Of a DNA stretch of 64,000 bases, positions 1-8,247 are shown piece after piece. Both the position numbers and the translations under genes were made by a program. The notes below the pieces were generated by a model. The model saw only the letters and a list, made by a program, of their open reading frames with translations. It was not told where the DNA came from and did not search any database. Origin of the DNA: JAHECQ01 sp963775125 (GTDB taxonomy: Bacteria > Actinomycetota > Acidimicrobiia > Acidimicrobiales > SZUA-35); the NCBI GenBank assembly GCA_963775125.1, contig CAVZHQ010000002.1:992001-1056000 (forward strand), given 5' to 3'. Position 1 is the stretch's first letter; every line of letters starts with the position of its first letter.

Positions 1-696
1 GGGTGGTAGCGCAGCCCGGGACAGCTCCACTTCGGTTGGGACCTCGAAGGATCGAGAGACCGGGACCTTGGTGTTGGACGATGCCGACGTATCCGCGTGA
101 TCGTCGAGATGGGTCGTTGGCAGCGGAACGCTCCCGCTCGTGGCCACGGGTACCTCGGTACCCTTCGGTGCATCGGTCGTCGACCTGGCGAGATCGAAGT
201 TCGCAACCTCGATGACCGGCGACGAGGCGGGCTGTTGATTGACCAGACCCGGGCTGGGCGATGGCTGCTGGGCCGCACCGGCCACGACCAGCTCCGCTGC
301 CATCGGACCCGGGGGGCGCTCGAACCGAGTGGGCAGAGGAGCCGGCTCGTCCCCTCTCTCGATCTCCGGCTCGGACTCGACGTTCGAAGCAGTGACACCC
401 TCCGCACTGCTCTCGAGCACGTGGTTCGGATCTGGCAGCTCCTTTGTCGGCCGACCGGCGTCGGTCGGCCAGAGGTCTGTCATCGGAGGCATCGGACTGG
501 CTCCGGCACGGTTCAACGCGACGTCGGGCAAGGCGTCCTCAGCCGATGGAACGTGGTCGACGACGATGTCGAGCGTTCGTTGCGCCTGGTCGAGCGCCGG
601 CGCAAACTCGGCCGTCGATTTGCTCGATGGCGTGCGAGGCACGGATTCCGATGGTGGCAGGTTCGGGGTCTGCAGTGGGAGGACGGAAGGAATCAT
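1..696 (-). CDS. fliK: Flagellar hook-length control protein FliK, N-terminal part (runs off the left edge)
   Basis: An open frame starts at ATG 696 and stays open to base 1, so at least 232 residues are seen and the C-terminus lies outside the window. The visible part is Pro/Ser/Ala-rich, hydrophilic and of low complexity, with no membrane segment. This is typical of the FliK molecular-ruler region, while the conserved export-switching domain would be C-terminal and is not visible. The start codon overlaps the stop of the upstream transglycosylase as ATGA, and the position directly after fliJ and the transglycosylase is the usual fliK slot. FliK measures hook length and switches export specificity from hook to filament proteins by contacting FlhB. 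The call rests on context plus composition, because no diagnostic domain can be seen. Confidence 0.6.
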   Translation of the reverse strand, partial: MIPSVLPLQTPNLPPSESVPRTPSSKSTAEFAPALDQAQRTLDIVVDHVPSAEDALPDVALNRAGASPMPPMTDLWPTDAGRPTKELPDPNHVLESSAEGVTASNVESEPEIERGDEPAPLPTRFERPPGPMAAELVVAGAAQQPSPSPGLVNQQPASSPVIEVANFDLARSTTDAPKGTEVPVATSGSVPLPTTHLDDHADTSASSNTKVPVSRSFEVPTEVELSRAALPP

Positions 697-1382
697 GCCC
701 TGCCCCCCCAAGCCGCGAGAACTTTCGAGATGTACTGCTGGGTCTCCGTGAACGGCGGGACACCTCCGTGCCGCTGGACCGCACCTGGTCCGGCGTTGTA
801 GGCCGCCAAGGCCTTTTCGATCGTGCCGAAACGCTCCAGATGGCTCGAGAGGTAGCGGGCTGCGCCCACGATGGCCGAGTCAGGATCGAGCGGGTTGACG
901 CCGAGGCTGGCGGCGGTTGCAGGCATGAACTGCATCAAGCCTTGCGCGCCAGCCGGGCTCACAGCGTTTGGGTCGAATCCCGATTCGACTTGGGCAACGG
1001 CCTCGAGCAGTCCGGGCGGAAGGTTGTACCGCTCGGCGGCGGTCCGAAACGTGTCGGCCCATCGGTTCGCGGGTGCCGTTCCCTCCATCTGACCGGACGA
1101 GGCGACACCCGGGGACGACGGCGCTGTCGCGCCGCTGCCGTCGGCGAGGGAGGCCAAGACGACCGCTGCGTGCGCCCACGCCGCGGCCGGGCCGTCGAGA
1201 TCAGATGCGACGTCGGCGGACACCAAGGATCCTCCGGCCATTGCTCGGTCGTCGGTCTGGCGGGCAAGGACCGAGTCGAAACCCGCGTCGCGAGAAGTGG
1301 CCGGCGACGGATTGAGGTCGATGACGGATCGAATGGACGCGATCCGGGCACGTGTGGTGTCCAGGCCAGAGAGCATGGTCAC
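693..1382 (-). CDS. Flagellar-locus lytic transglycosylase (SLT domain)
   Basis: The 229-residue product has a poorly conserved N-terminal half and a C-terminal SLT/goose-lysozyme-like domain from about residue 105. The catalytic Glu is in QVESGF (about residue 133), followed by SPAGAQGLMQ and AYNAGPGAV, the standard family motifs. The enzyme cleaves the MurNAc-GlcNAc bond of peptidoglycan and probably opens the wall for the rod, the job done by FlgJ's muramidase domain elsewhere. No clear signal peptide is visible, so export through the flagellar apparatus is possible. GTG at 1382 overlaps the fliJ stop as GTGA; an ATG at 1376 is an alternative start. The stop overlaps the fliK start. Confidence 0.8.
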   Translation of the reverse strand: MTMLSGLDTTRARIASIRSVIDLNPSPATSRDAGFDSVLARQTDDRAMAGGSLVSADVASDLDGPAAAWAHAAVVLASLADGSGATAPSSPGVASSGQMEGTAPANRWADTFRTAAERYNLPPGLLEAVAQVESGFDPNAVSPAGAQGLMQFMPATAASLGVNPLDPDSAIVGAARYLSSHLERFGTIEKALAAYNAGPGAVQRHGGVPPFTETQQYISKVLAAWGGRA

Positions 1383-1829
1383 GCAGAGGCAGCGCTGAGG
1401 GCCGGCTCACGTCGCTCGCGTCCGGCGAATCGGCTGGACACGATGTCGCTGAGGTCGTGTTGCTCCCGCTTGATGCGGTCGTCGAGCTCTGCGTCGTTGA
1501 GTCGGGTGACCAAGCGCAGGAGGGCGTCTACCCGATGCCGCTGTTCGGTCCATGCGAAGCGGCGGGCCTCCAAATGGTCCAATGCCTGGTCGACGATGGC
1601 CTCGCGCTTCTTCGGCGAGGAGCCATCCGCTCTCGAGGAGGGCGCGGCCGAAGGCCAACGGCAGCTCTTCGGTGTTGTTCGCGATTGCCTCACACTGCAT
1701 CCATACAGACGCGAGCGAGGAACGTGCCTCGTCGAGTTCGCGCCCAGCGAGGGCGACGTCGCGCCTGGCGATCTGCTCGCTCTTCTCGGCGATGTGGGCA
1801 ACTCGCTGCAATCTCTTCAGACGTGTCAT
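1379..1829 (-). CDS. fliJ: Flagellar export protein FliJ, interrupted by a one-base frameshift
   Basis: The N-terminal half (MTRLKRLQRVAHIAEKSEQ) reads from ATG 1829, and the C-terminal half (REAIVDQALDHLEARRF and onward) reads in the next frame to a stop at 1379. The switch is near 1602-1610, at GAAGAAGCGCGAGG on the coding strand, and dropping one base restores a 149-residue, charged, all-helical coiled-coil protein of normal FliJ length. FliJ links the FliI ATPase ring to FlhA and escorts substrate chaperones. It lies 12 bases after fliI, and its restored stop overlaps the start of the transglycosylase. The frame break is either a sequence error or a recent mutation; coding quality is good on both sides. 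Confidence 0.75.
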
Positions 1830-1841
1830 GACGTGTGCCTT

Positions 1842-3140
1842 TCAGTTGGAAGTTGGCGCAAGGAGCTGGGCCAACCGGGATTTCGTTTCGGAGAGATCCG
1901 ATAGTTGATCGAGGCGCTGCTGCAGGAAGGCGGTGATGCCGGCGCCTCGAACGATTGCTTCATCGACGACGGCGTCCGCGCCGGCCTGGTACATGCCCAG
2001 CTCGATCAGGTCCTTGGCGTCGTCGCGAGCTGCGAGTAGCCGACGGAGATGGCGCGCCGCCATCTGCTCGTTCTCGTCGAGAATCTTGGTGGTCAGGCGA
2101 GACGCGGACTGCAGGACGTCGATGCTTGGAAAGTGTCCTGCGTTGGCGAGCTGTCGGGTGAGCACGATGTGTCCGTCGAGGATGGACCGGGTGGTGTCCC
2201 CGATCGGGTCGTGGAGATCGTCTCCCTCGACGAGCACGGTGTAGACGCCGGTGATCGATCCGTTGCCAGAGGTCCCCGCTCGTTCGAGAAGTTGCGGGAG
2301 TAGGGCGAACACCGACGGGGGATAGCCGCGGGAGGTCGGCACCTCGCCCGCTGCGAGTCCGATCTCGCGCTGGGCCATGGCGAATCGGGTGACACTGTCC
2401 ATCATGAGGAGGACGTTCGAACCGTTGTCCCGGAATCCTTCGGCAATGGCTGTCGCGAGGAATGCGGCGTTTCGCCGAACGAGCGCCGGCTGGTCTGAGG
2501 TCGCAACGACCACGACGGCCCGTGCGAGACCTTCGGGACCAAGATCGTGTTCGATGAATTCCTTCACCTCTCGTCCACGCTCTCCGACGAGGGCAAGGAC
2601 GGTGACGTCAGCGTCTGTTCCTCGGAGCAACATCGACAAGAGGCTCGACTTTCCTACCCCGGAGCCGGCCATGATGCTGACTCGCTGTCCCCGCCCAAGA
2701 GGCAGAAGGCTGTCGATGACGCGCACGCCGGTCTGCAGCTGCCTGGTGACCAGCGGACGTTCGAGCGGCCGAGGGGCGATGGCGTGCAATGGCCGACGTT
2801 CGCTGCCTTGGAGCGTCGGCCCGCCATCGATCGGTTCGCCGTTTCCGTCGAGAATGCGCCCCATCAGATGCGTTCCGACGGGCGCCGTCAGCCGCTCGTT
2901 CGACGCGTGAACCGGTTCGCCGGCCTTCAGTCCGTGCAGCGAACCGAGCGGGAGCGCCGTCAGTCGATTTCCTTCGACCCCCACCACCTCGGCCGGCACT
3001 CGGGCATGCCCGATCAGCACGATGTCGCCCGTCCCGGCGTCGACACCGACGACCTCGGCGTGCATGCCGACGATTCGATCCAGGCGACCGATCCGCAGAG
3101 GTTTCGCTGCTCGTTTGATTTCGTCTGTGACGAGGCTCAT
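1842..3140 (-). CDS. fliI: Flagellum-specific ATPase FliI
   Basis: This 432-residue F1-beta-like ATPase powers unfolding and export of flagellar proteins at the base of the type III apparatus. The Walker A motif is AGSGVGKSS (about residues 158-166) and the Walker B region is NVLLMMDSVTR. The family signatures LPLGRGQRVSIM and SRGYPPSVFALLPQLLERAG are also present, and length is normal. ATG 3140 overlaps the fliH stop as ATGA, showing tight coupling within flgB-flgC-fliE-F-G-H-I-J. No odd features were seen. Confidence 0.97.
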   Translation of the reverse strand: MSLVTDEIKRAAKPLRIGRLDRIVGMHAEVVGVDAGTGDIVLIGHARVPAEVVGVEGNRLTALPLGSLHGLKAGEPVHASNERLTAPVGTHLMGRILDGNGEPIDGGPTLQGSERRPLHAIAPRPLERPLVTRQLQTGVRVIDSLLPLGRGQRVSIMAGSGVGKSSLLSMLLRGTDADVTVLALVGERGREVKEFIEHDLGPEGLARAVVVVATSDQPALVRRNAAFLATAIAEGFRDNGSNVLLMMDSVTRFAMAQREIGLAAGEVPTSRGYPPSVFALLPQLLERAGTSGNGSITGVYTVLVEGDDLHDPIGDTTRSILDGHIVLTRQLANAGHFPSIDVLQSASRLTTKILDENEQMAARHLRRLLAARDDAKDLIELGMYQAGADAVVDEAIVRGAGITAFLQQRLDQLSDLSETKSRLAQLLAPTSN

Positions 3141-3727
3141 GGGTTCATCAGCTCCCGAACTCGCTGCAGTGCCGAAGACAATCGGCCGTCGATGGTGCCG
3201 CTGGCGTAGTCGACGACGACATCGCCTGAGGCGAGCGTTGGATCGCTGATGAGTTGATGTGGCCGGTCGGCGAGGAAGCTGTCGATCTCGCCGAGCCGCA
3301 CCAGGTCCTGGGGGTTGAGCCGAAAGGAGAGGGCTTCTTGGCGGGGCAGCTGTGCCAGCGTCCGGGCGATTGCCTCGGCGCCAGGGTCCCTCGATGCGGT
3401 GAGTTCACGCTGGAGCAGTGCCTCGGTCAGTTCGAGTCCGAGGCCGATGACCTGCTCGATCGCTTCCACGCTCAAGGTCTGTTCGAGCGCTTCGACGCGA
3501 TCGACCGCTCGACCAAGGGCGGCTGTGGCTGTGCCAACTTCGGCGCGTGCAGATTGGCTGCCCGCCGCGAAGCCCGCCTGATAGGCCTCGGCCAGCGCTG
3601 CCGCGTGATCTTCCGCGGCGATCATCGCTCGTTGCGGGGTGTGGTCGTCGCCGACGACAACGGCGGGAAGCAGATCGAGTTCGCCACCGCGAAGGACGAG
3701 TGACAGGTCAACTGACAAAGTCATCAC
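3137..3727 (-). CDS. fliH: Flagellar assembly protein FliH
   Basis: The 196-residue protein sits between fliG and fliI. The sequence is acidic with a helical central part (RVEALEQTLSVEAIEQVIG) and the conserved C-terminal region LNPQDLVRL...GDVVVDYASGTIDGRL seen in FliH/HrpE/YscL proteins. FliH dimers bind FliI, regulate its ATPase and dock it to the C ring. The frame starts at GTG 3727, with ATG 3724 directly after it, and overlaps the fliG C-terminus by 20 bases. Its stop overlaps the fliI ATG. Confidence 0.88.
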   Translation of the reverse strand: MMTLSVDLSLVLRGGELDLLPAVVVGDDHTPQRAMIAAEDHAAALAEAYQAGFAAGSQSARAEVGTATAALGRAVDRVEALEQTLSVEAIEQVIGLGLELTEALLQRELTASRDPGAEAIARTLAQLPRQEALSFRLNPQDLVRLGEIDSFLADRPHQLISDPTLASGDVVVDYASGTIDGRLSSALQRVRELMNP

Positions 3728-4718
3728 CGCCTCGGTTGATGGTCAATTCGCCGGCTTCCTCGAGGGCCTGCACGGCATGGATGATTCCGGTTTGCGCATC
3801 CGCGACGTCGGCCATGCGGACCGAACCCAACAACTCCATCTCGTCGAGGAGGTTTTCCTTTGCTCGCGAGGACAAGTTGCCGAGGAACTTCTCCTTCAGG
3901 GAGCTGCTCGTGCCCTTCAGAGCCAGTGGCAGCACATTCGCGTCGATGTTTCGCAGGACGAGCTGCATCTGACGATCGTCGAGCAGGAGCAGATCCTCGA
4001 AGACGAACATCTGCGCCCTGATCTCGTTCGCGAGGTCGACGTCATAGTTTTCTACCGCGGCGAGAATGGCTTCGCCTGCGTCCTTGGAAAGGTTGTTCAT
4101 GATCTTGACGAGGGTGTCGACCCCGCCAGCGGCATCGAAGAACCGGTTCTCGAAGGCAGGTCGCAGCCGCTCCTCGAGCGCGACCTCGACGGCGTCCAGC
4201 GCGGCGCTCGCAACGCGGTCGATCGCGCCCAGCCGGACCCCGATTTCCGCGACAAGCTCCTGGGGCATCGTCTCGAGGATCTTTCCGGCGAAGTCCACGT
4301 GCAACGTGGAGAGCACGAGCGCAATGGTTTGGGGCATCTCGGTGGCCAGGTTCAGGGCGATCAGCTCGGGATCGAGACGATCGAGAAACTGAAAGGGGAC
4401 GGCGGGGGCGGTGTTGTCGATGTGGCCGAGAATTTCCCGTGCCGTGCGGTCACCCAATGCTTCTTTGAGATAGTGACGGGCCAGTTCGGTGTCGCCTACT
4501 GGTAAGGGTGGCTCACCGGTAGCCGCGGCCAGGAATTCGTTGAGGACGGCGTCGCCCGTCTCACGGTCCACAGCGCCGAGCACCGAGAACTCCTCGATGA
4601 TTGCCGCGATCTCATGCTTCTTCAGTCCGAAGAGCAGTGGGCCCGACCGTTCGGCGCCGAGTCGAAGCATGAGGACCGCTACCTTGCGCGCGCCCGGGTA
4701 TTGGGTCGAGAGATTCAT
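3708..4718 (-). CDS. fliG: Flagellar motor switch protein FliG
   Basis: FliG is the C-ring protein that contacts MotA and generates torque. The product of 336 residues shows the N-terminal domain that binds FliF, the middle domain around LVKIMNNLSKDAGEAIL, and the C-terminal domain with VFEDLLLLDDRQMQLVLRNI and SSRAKENLLDEMEL, matching the charged torque helix. I chose ATG 4718 because it overlaps the fliF stop as ATGA; a longer in-frame start at 4745 exists but would lie within fliF. The end overlaps the fliH start by 20 bases. Confidence 0.96.
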   Translation of the reverse strand: MNLSTQYPGARKVAVLMLRLGAERSGPLLFGLKKHEIAAIIEEFSVLGAVDRETGDAVLNEFLAAATGEPPLPVGDTELARHYLKEALGDRTAREILGHIDNTAPAVPFQFLDRLDPELIALNLATEMPQTIALVLSTLHVDFAGKILETMPQELVAEIGVRLGAIDRVASAALDAVEVALEERLRPAFENRFFDAAGGVDTLVKIMNNLSKDAGEAILAAVENYDVDLANEIRAQMFVFEDLLLLDDRQMQLVLRNIDANVLPLALKGTSSSLKEKFLGNLSSRAKENLLDEMELLGSVRMADVADAQTGIIHAVQALEEAGELTINRGGDDFVS

Positions 4719-6322
4719 CGGCTCGCCTCGGGCTGGGTCAACCACTGGCGCAGGACGCCTGCGATGTCCTCGGGCTGATTGGCGATGAGGGCTGTGAGGT
4801 CTTCCTCGGTTGCCGGGGGCTGTCCGGGTCTTGCACCCGGACCGAGTGCGTGCCCGGTCGAGGGATCAACGGTGTTGTGGGCAGCCATCGCGCCCGGTAA
4901 CGACGAGAGGTCGATGCTGTCAACGATTCTGCGGCGAGTTCCCTTGCGGAGCATCAGAAGTCCGAGGATCAAGACCACGAGGGCGACGACGATGCTTCCG
5001 ACCGTTCGGATCAAACCCATGAGGTCGCTCCCTCCGGCGCTCGCCGCTTCTTCAGCTGCAGCTTCCTCGGCAGCCTGCTGGTCCTCGAGGGTCACGTCGA
5101 AGGGCAGCAGACTGACTGCGACGCTGTCGCCACGAGCTGGATTGGCACCGACTGCGGCGGTGACGACGCGCTCCAGTTCCGGGAGTTGCTCGGTGCCGAC
5201 GACTGCGTCATCGATGACGACGGCGACCGAGAGCCGGCGAATGTTGCCCGGTGCTCGTTCGGTGCTGGTCACAACGCGGTCCAGGGCGTAGGCGACATCG
5301 CGCTCACTGAGGGAGTAGAGCGTGCCGTCTGCCCCCTCTGCCGGTGCGCCGTCGAGGATCTGCGTCTCGATGTCGAGGGTTCCGGCGTCGGCTCCGGTTG
5401 GGTTGGTGTACTGCTCGTCGCGGGTGGTCTCCTGCTGGGGAAGGGTTTCTCCGGCAGCATTCACCGGTTCGGAGTGCTTTTCCTCGGTGATGACCACCGC
5501 GTCGAAGTCGAGGTCGGCTTCGACGGTGACCACGGCTCGGCCCGGCCCGACGACCGCCTCGAGGAGCCCGACGATCTGTTGCTGGACATCACTCTCGAAC
5601 GCCTTGGTGGTGCGGCTCTGGTTGTCGCCTTCCAGACCGCTCAAGCCATCGGTGTCGCCTCCGGCGAGAAGTTGACCTGCGCCGTCAGTCACCGTGACGT
5701 TGTCGGTGGTCAGCCCTTCGACCGAACTGGCGACAAGGTTGACGACCGCTTGCACCTGCTCCGGGGAGACGGTGGTCGAACCGTCCATCAGCAGAAGCAC
5801 CGAGGCCGATGAGTTGATTTCGTCCGCGACGAACAGGTCCTTCTCGGGAATGACCAGGTGGATCTCGGCCGAGGCGACGCCGTCGATGCTGGCGATCGTC
5901 GTGGCGAGCTCGTCTTCCATCGCCCGCTGGTAGCCAACTCGCTGGTCGAAGGCCGACGACGTGATTCCCTGTTCATCGAGAATCGACCAGCCCCCCGAGC
6001 TTTCGGGTAGGCCGGCAGCGCTCATGTCGAGCCGCGTCGAGGCCACGAGTTGCCTGGGCACCCAGACCACGCGTCCCGAGTCCGACAGTTCGTAGGGAAT
6101 CCCTTGTGATTCCAACTGGTCGACGATGGAGGCGGCGACTTCGGGCTCGAGGTCGGAGTAGAGGATTCCCATCGAGGTGGAGCCACCGAGGCGACTCACG
6201 AAGAGAGCGAGTCCGACGAGCGCGACGAACGCGCCGCCGATCATGAGCTGTTGCGTGAGGCTCATCCGCTTGACCTTTGCAACAGCGCCGCCACCGAACG
6301 CTTCGAGATTCGATCCGGCCAT
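4715..6322 (-). CDS. fliF: Flagellar MS-ring protein FliF
   Basis: The 535-residue protein forms the membrane ring on which the rod, C ring and export gate assemble. An N-terminal membrane helix lies at about residues 26-45 (LMIGGAFVALVGLALFVS), followed by the YscJ-like ring-building domain (SILDEQGITSSAFDQRVGYQ is typical). A second membrane helix lies near residue 445 (VGSIVVALVVLILGLLML), followed by a cytoplasmic FliG-binding tail. Its ATG overlaps the fliE stop (ATGA) and its stop overlaps fliG. Confidence 0.96.
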   Translation of the reverse strand: MAGSNLEAFGGGAVAKVKRMSLTQQLMIGGAFVALVGLALFVSRLGGSTSMGILYSDLEPEVAASIVDQLESQGIPYELSDSGRVVWVPRQLVASTRLDMSAAGLPESSGGWSILDEQGITSSAFDQRVGYQRAMEDELATTIASIDGVASAEIHLVIPEKDLFVADEINSSASVLLLMDGSTTVSPEQVQAVVNLVASSVEGLTTDNVTVTDGAGQLLAGGDTDGLSGLEGDNQSRTTKAFESDVQQQIVGLLEAVVGPGRAVVTVEADLDFDAVVITEEKHSEPVNAAGETLPQQETTRDEQYTNPTGADAGTLDIETQILDGAPAEGADGTLYSLSERDVAYALDRVVTSTERAPGNIRRLSVAVVIDDAVVGTEQLPELERVVTAAVGANPARGDSVAVSLLPFDVTLEDQQAAEEAAAEEAASAGGSDLMGLIRTVGSIVVALVVLILGLLMLRKGTRRRIVDSIDLSSLPGAMAAHNTVDPSTGHALGPGARPGQPPATEEDLTALIANQPEDIAGVLRQWLTQPEASR

Positions 6323-6630
6323 CAGACCTGCATCCTCATGATCTCGTTGAAGGACTCAATCGCTCGGTTGCGGACGGCGACGGTGATCTCGGTGGTCAGC
6401 TGGGCTTCGGTTGCGGCGACCATGTAGTCGCTGACGGACGAAAGGTCGCCCGTGGCGCCGGAGATCGCCGCCCGTTGTGCGTTCGCCTGGGCCTCGCCGA
6501 GGCCCTCGAGCGCGCCGCCGATCGAAGTGCCGAAGCCCGATGCTTCGCCGCTCGGTTCCGTCGCTCGCTTGGTGGCCGATGGGCCTCCATTGAGGCCGGT
6601 GACACTGACTCCACGTACGCCTTCGATCAC
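6322..6630 (-). CDS. fliE: Flagellar hook-basal body protein FliE
   Basis: FliE (102 residues) is the small adaptor joining the MS ring to the proximal rod protein FlgB, and is the first exported rod component. The C-terminal region LTTEITVAVRNRAIESFNEIMRMQ is the conserved FliE signature. The N-terminus is Gly/Ser-rich and variable. It follows flgC by two bases and overlaps the fliF ATG, so it is within the rod/ring operon. Confidence 0.92.
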   Translation of the reverse strand: MIEGVRGVSVTGLNGGPSATKRATEPSGEASGFGTSIGGALEGLGEAQANAQRAAISGATGDLSSVSDYMVAATEAQLTTEITVAVRNRAIESFNEIMRMQV

Positions 6631-6632
6631 TG

Positions 6633-7037
6633 CTACTTGCCGATCTCGAGGGCGCGGATGTAGGCGTCGCGTGCTCGTTCGAAGGTGGCTACGTTCGCTT
6701 GGTATGCCCGTTGGGCTGCGAGCATGCTGGTCATCTGCTGACTCAGGTCGACGTCCGGCGCCCGGACGAATCCGTCCTCATTGGCGAGAGGATGATCGGG
6801 GTAGTAGATGGTGATCCCCTCGGCGCTGCCGAATTCGACGGCGGCCACACGGGCGCCGCCAGGTCGGCCGTTCTGCTCGACGGCCTCAGCGATGACGAAC
6901 CGCTCTTGGTACGCGGCCTCGTCCATTGACCGATAGGTGTTCAGGTTCGCAACGTTGTCCGAGACTGCGTCGAGCCAACTCTGGTAGACGTTCATCCCCG
7001 AGGATGCGATGGAGAGCGAGTGGAACGGCCCGGACAT
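6633..7037 (-). CDS. flgC: Flagellar basal-body rod protein FlgC
   Basis: This 134-residue axial protein has the N-terminal rod motif (SSGMNVYQSWLDAVSDNVAN) and the C-terminal motif with QMTSMLAAQRAYQANVATF. It also has the typical proximal-rod segment around GITIYYPDHPLANEDGFV. FlgC forms part of the rod with FlgB, FlgF and FlgG; the latter two are not in this window. ATG 7037 overlaps the flgB stop as ATGA. Confidence 0.95.
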   Translation of the reverse strand: MSGPFHSLSIASSGMNVYQSWLDAVSDNVANLNTYRSMDEAAYQERFVIAEAVEQNGRPGGARVAAVEFGSAEGITIYYPDHPLANEDGFVRAPDVDLSQQMTSMLAAQRAYQANVATFERARDAYIRALEIGK

Positions 7038-7381
7038 CAGCGCCCGATCGCCGTGCGGATCAGACGGTATTGGGCGTTCAGCGCCTCGGTGACGAGCTGC
7101 TGCTTGAGCGCCGACTCTGCGAGGCTCGTGACTTCACGATCGAGCCGGACGTTGTTGCCGTCCACGCGTGTCGCGTCGGTCGTCGTCGTGGAAGCGATGG
7201 TCGCAGTGTCTGGGCGACCCGCCGCTACAGCCCGTCGCAGCGAATCTTCGAACGACACTCGCTGGGCCTTGTAGCCCGGCGTCTCGACGTTGGCGATGTT
7301 CTGCTGGTGAGCCTGCTGCTGGGCTTCGATGCCGCGCAACGCTTGAACGAGCGTCTGTGTAGTTGTGTCGCCGATGATCAC
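7037..7381 (-). CDS. flgB: Flagellar basal-body rod protein FlgB
   Basis: The 114-residue protein carries the rod-family N-terminus (ALRGIEAQQQAHQQNIANVETPGYKA) and a C-terminal helix that is conserved among FlgB proteins (ALKQQLVTEALNAQYRLI). It is the first rod protein to assemble onto FliE. It starts at GTG 7381 behind a GGAG-type ribosome-binding site, and it heads the operon down to fliK. The 138 bases upstream are non-coding and should hold the promoter, although I see no confident sigma-28 or sigma-70 box there. Confidence 0.94.
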   Translation of the reverse strand: MIIGDTTTQTLVQALRGIEAQQQAHQQNIANVETPGYKAQRVSFEDSLRRAVAAGRPDTATIASTTTTDATRVDGNNVRLDREVTSLAESALKQQLVTEALNAQYRLIRTAIGR

Positions 7382-7519
7382 TGCCTAACTCCTCAGGGAC
7401 GGCAGGGCGGTCCGCAACCGCCGGGTCCACCCGTCCCTGGGTGGTGGTGATGATCGAGCTTCCAGCTCGTCAGAAGTCTCGACTTGTGTCAGCCGATCAT
7501 GAGCAGTTTCGAATGATGA

Positions 7520-7816
7520 TCAGAGCGTCGTTGAGAAACGTGGGTGTTCCGAGGTGGCGCGGGGTGCCCGTCGAGTCCGTCGAGGTTGATCGAGGCTTGC
7601 GAGGCGGTTCGACACGTTCTCGGCGAGGCAGATCGATTGGTCGAGAAGTGCTGCGGCCCGAGCGCGCAAGTGCGACGGAATCGGGCCACTGGGAAGGCTG
7701 TTCGGTGGCCAAGGATCCGACGCGTTGTTCTCGCCGTCGGCCAAGGTCAGTGCGTGACCGGCCAGTCCCGCCTCGAACAGGTCGAGCGTTTGGACCCAGT
7801 GGTCGTCGTTGGTCAT
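7520..7816 (-). CDS. Small protein in the FliT position, function not recognised
   Basis: This 98-residue frame starts at ATG 7816, overlapping the fliS stop as ATGA, which argues for a real, translationally coupled gene. The N-terminus (MTNDDHWVQTLDLFEAGLAG) is acidic and probably helical, and a second helix covers HLRARAAALLDQSICLAENV. The last 25 residues are basic and disordered. Genes directly after fliS often encode FliT-type chaperones of FliD; the size fits, but I see no sequence signature. The call is positional only. Confidence 0.5.
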   Translation of the reverse strand: MTNDDHWVQTLDLFEAGLAGHALTLADGENNASDPWPPNSLPSGPIPSHLRARAAALLDQSICLAENVSNRLASLDQPRRTRRAPRATSEHPRFSTTL

Positions 7817-8247
7817 GCGGTGTGCGTCCCGGCAAGTGTTCCCATGGAGGATGCGGCGCCATGGTCGCGCTGGCTCGATGCCAGCGCCGCCTGCCAAGCC
7901 TGGACCAGGGGACGCACGTGTTCGAGACACTCATCCACGATGACCGGGGACTTCCGGAGGTTGGCCTGGATCAGCCGGTCTGCGAGATAGGCGTAGATGG
8001 CCTTGAGCGACTGTCCTTCGGGCCAGACGTCGGTGTCGAGCGCCAGATCGAGCTCGTAGACGATCTCCTGGGCATGGACCAACAGCCGGTGGGTCTCTTC
8101 GATCAGTCCGGTGGTTGCAGCGTCGCTGGCCTGGACCAGGTCGCGCTGCAGGCGCTCGTAGAGACGAATCAGAAGCTGCTGGGGAGGGGTGATCGCAAGG
8201 CCGTCCGTCTGGTAACGGTCGGCGAGCTTGGCTCGATTCATGCTCAT
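7813..8247 (-). CDS. fliS: Flagellin chaperone FliS
   Basis: FliS binds the C-terminus of unexported flagellin in the cytoplasm and prevents its polymerisation. The product (144 residues from ATG 8247) has the family core TPPQQLLIRLYERLQRDL and LIEETHRLLVHAQEIVYELDLAL, an all-helical four-helix bundle. Its C-terminal tail is longer than usual. ATG 8247 overlaps the restored fliD stop as ATGA; ATG 8241 is an alternative with a good AAGGA site five bases upstream. Confidence 0.9.
   Translation of the reverse strand: MSMNRAKLADRYQTDGLAITPPQQLLIRLYERLQRDLVQASDAATTGLIEETHRLLVHAQEIVYELDLALDTDVWPEGQSLKAIYAYLADRLIQANLRKSPVIVDECLEHVRPLVQAWQAALASSQRDHGAASSMGTLAGTHTA

Noticed and set aside
444..1904. 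A 486-codon plus-strand frame over fliK, the transglycosylase and fliJ
   Set aside because: Arg/Ser-rich shadow without domains; the opposite strand carries an ordered flagellar operon.
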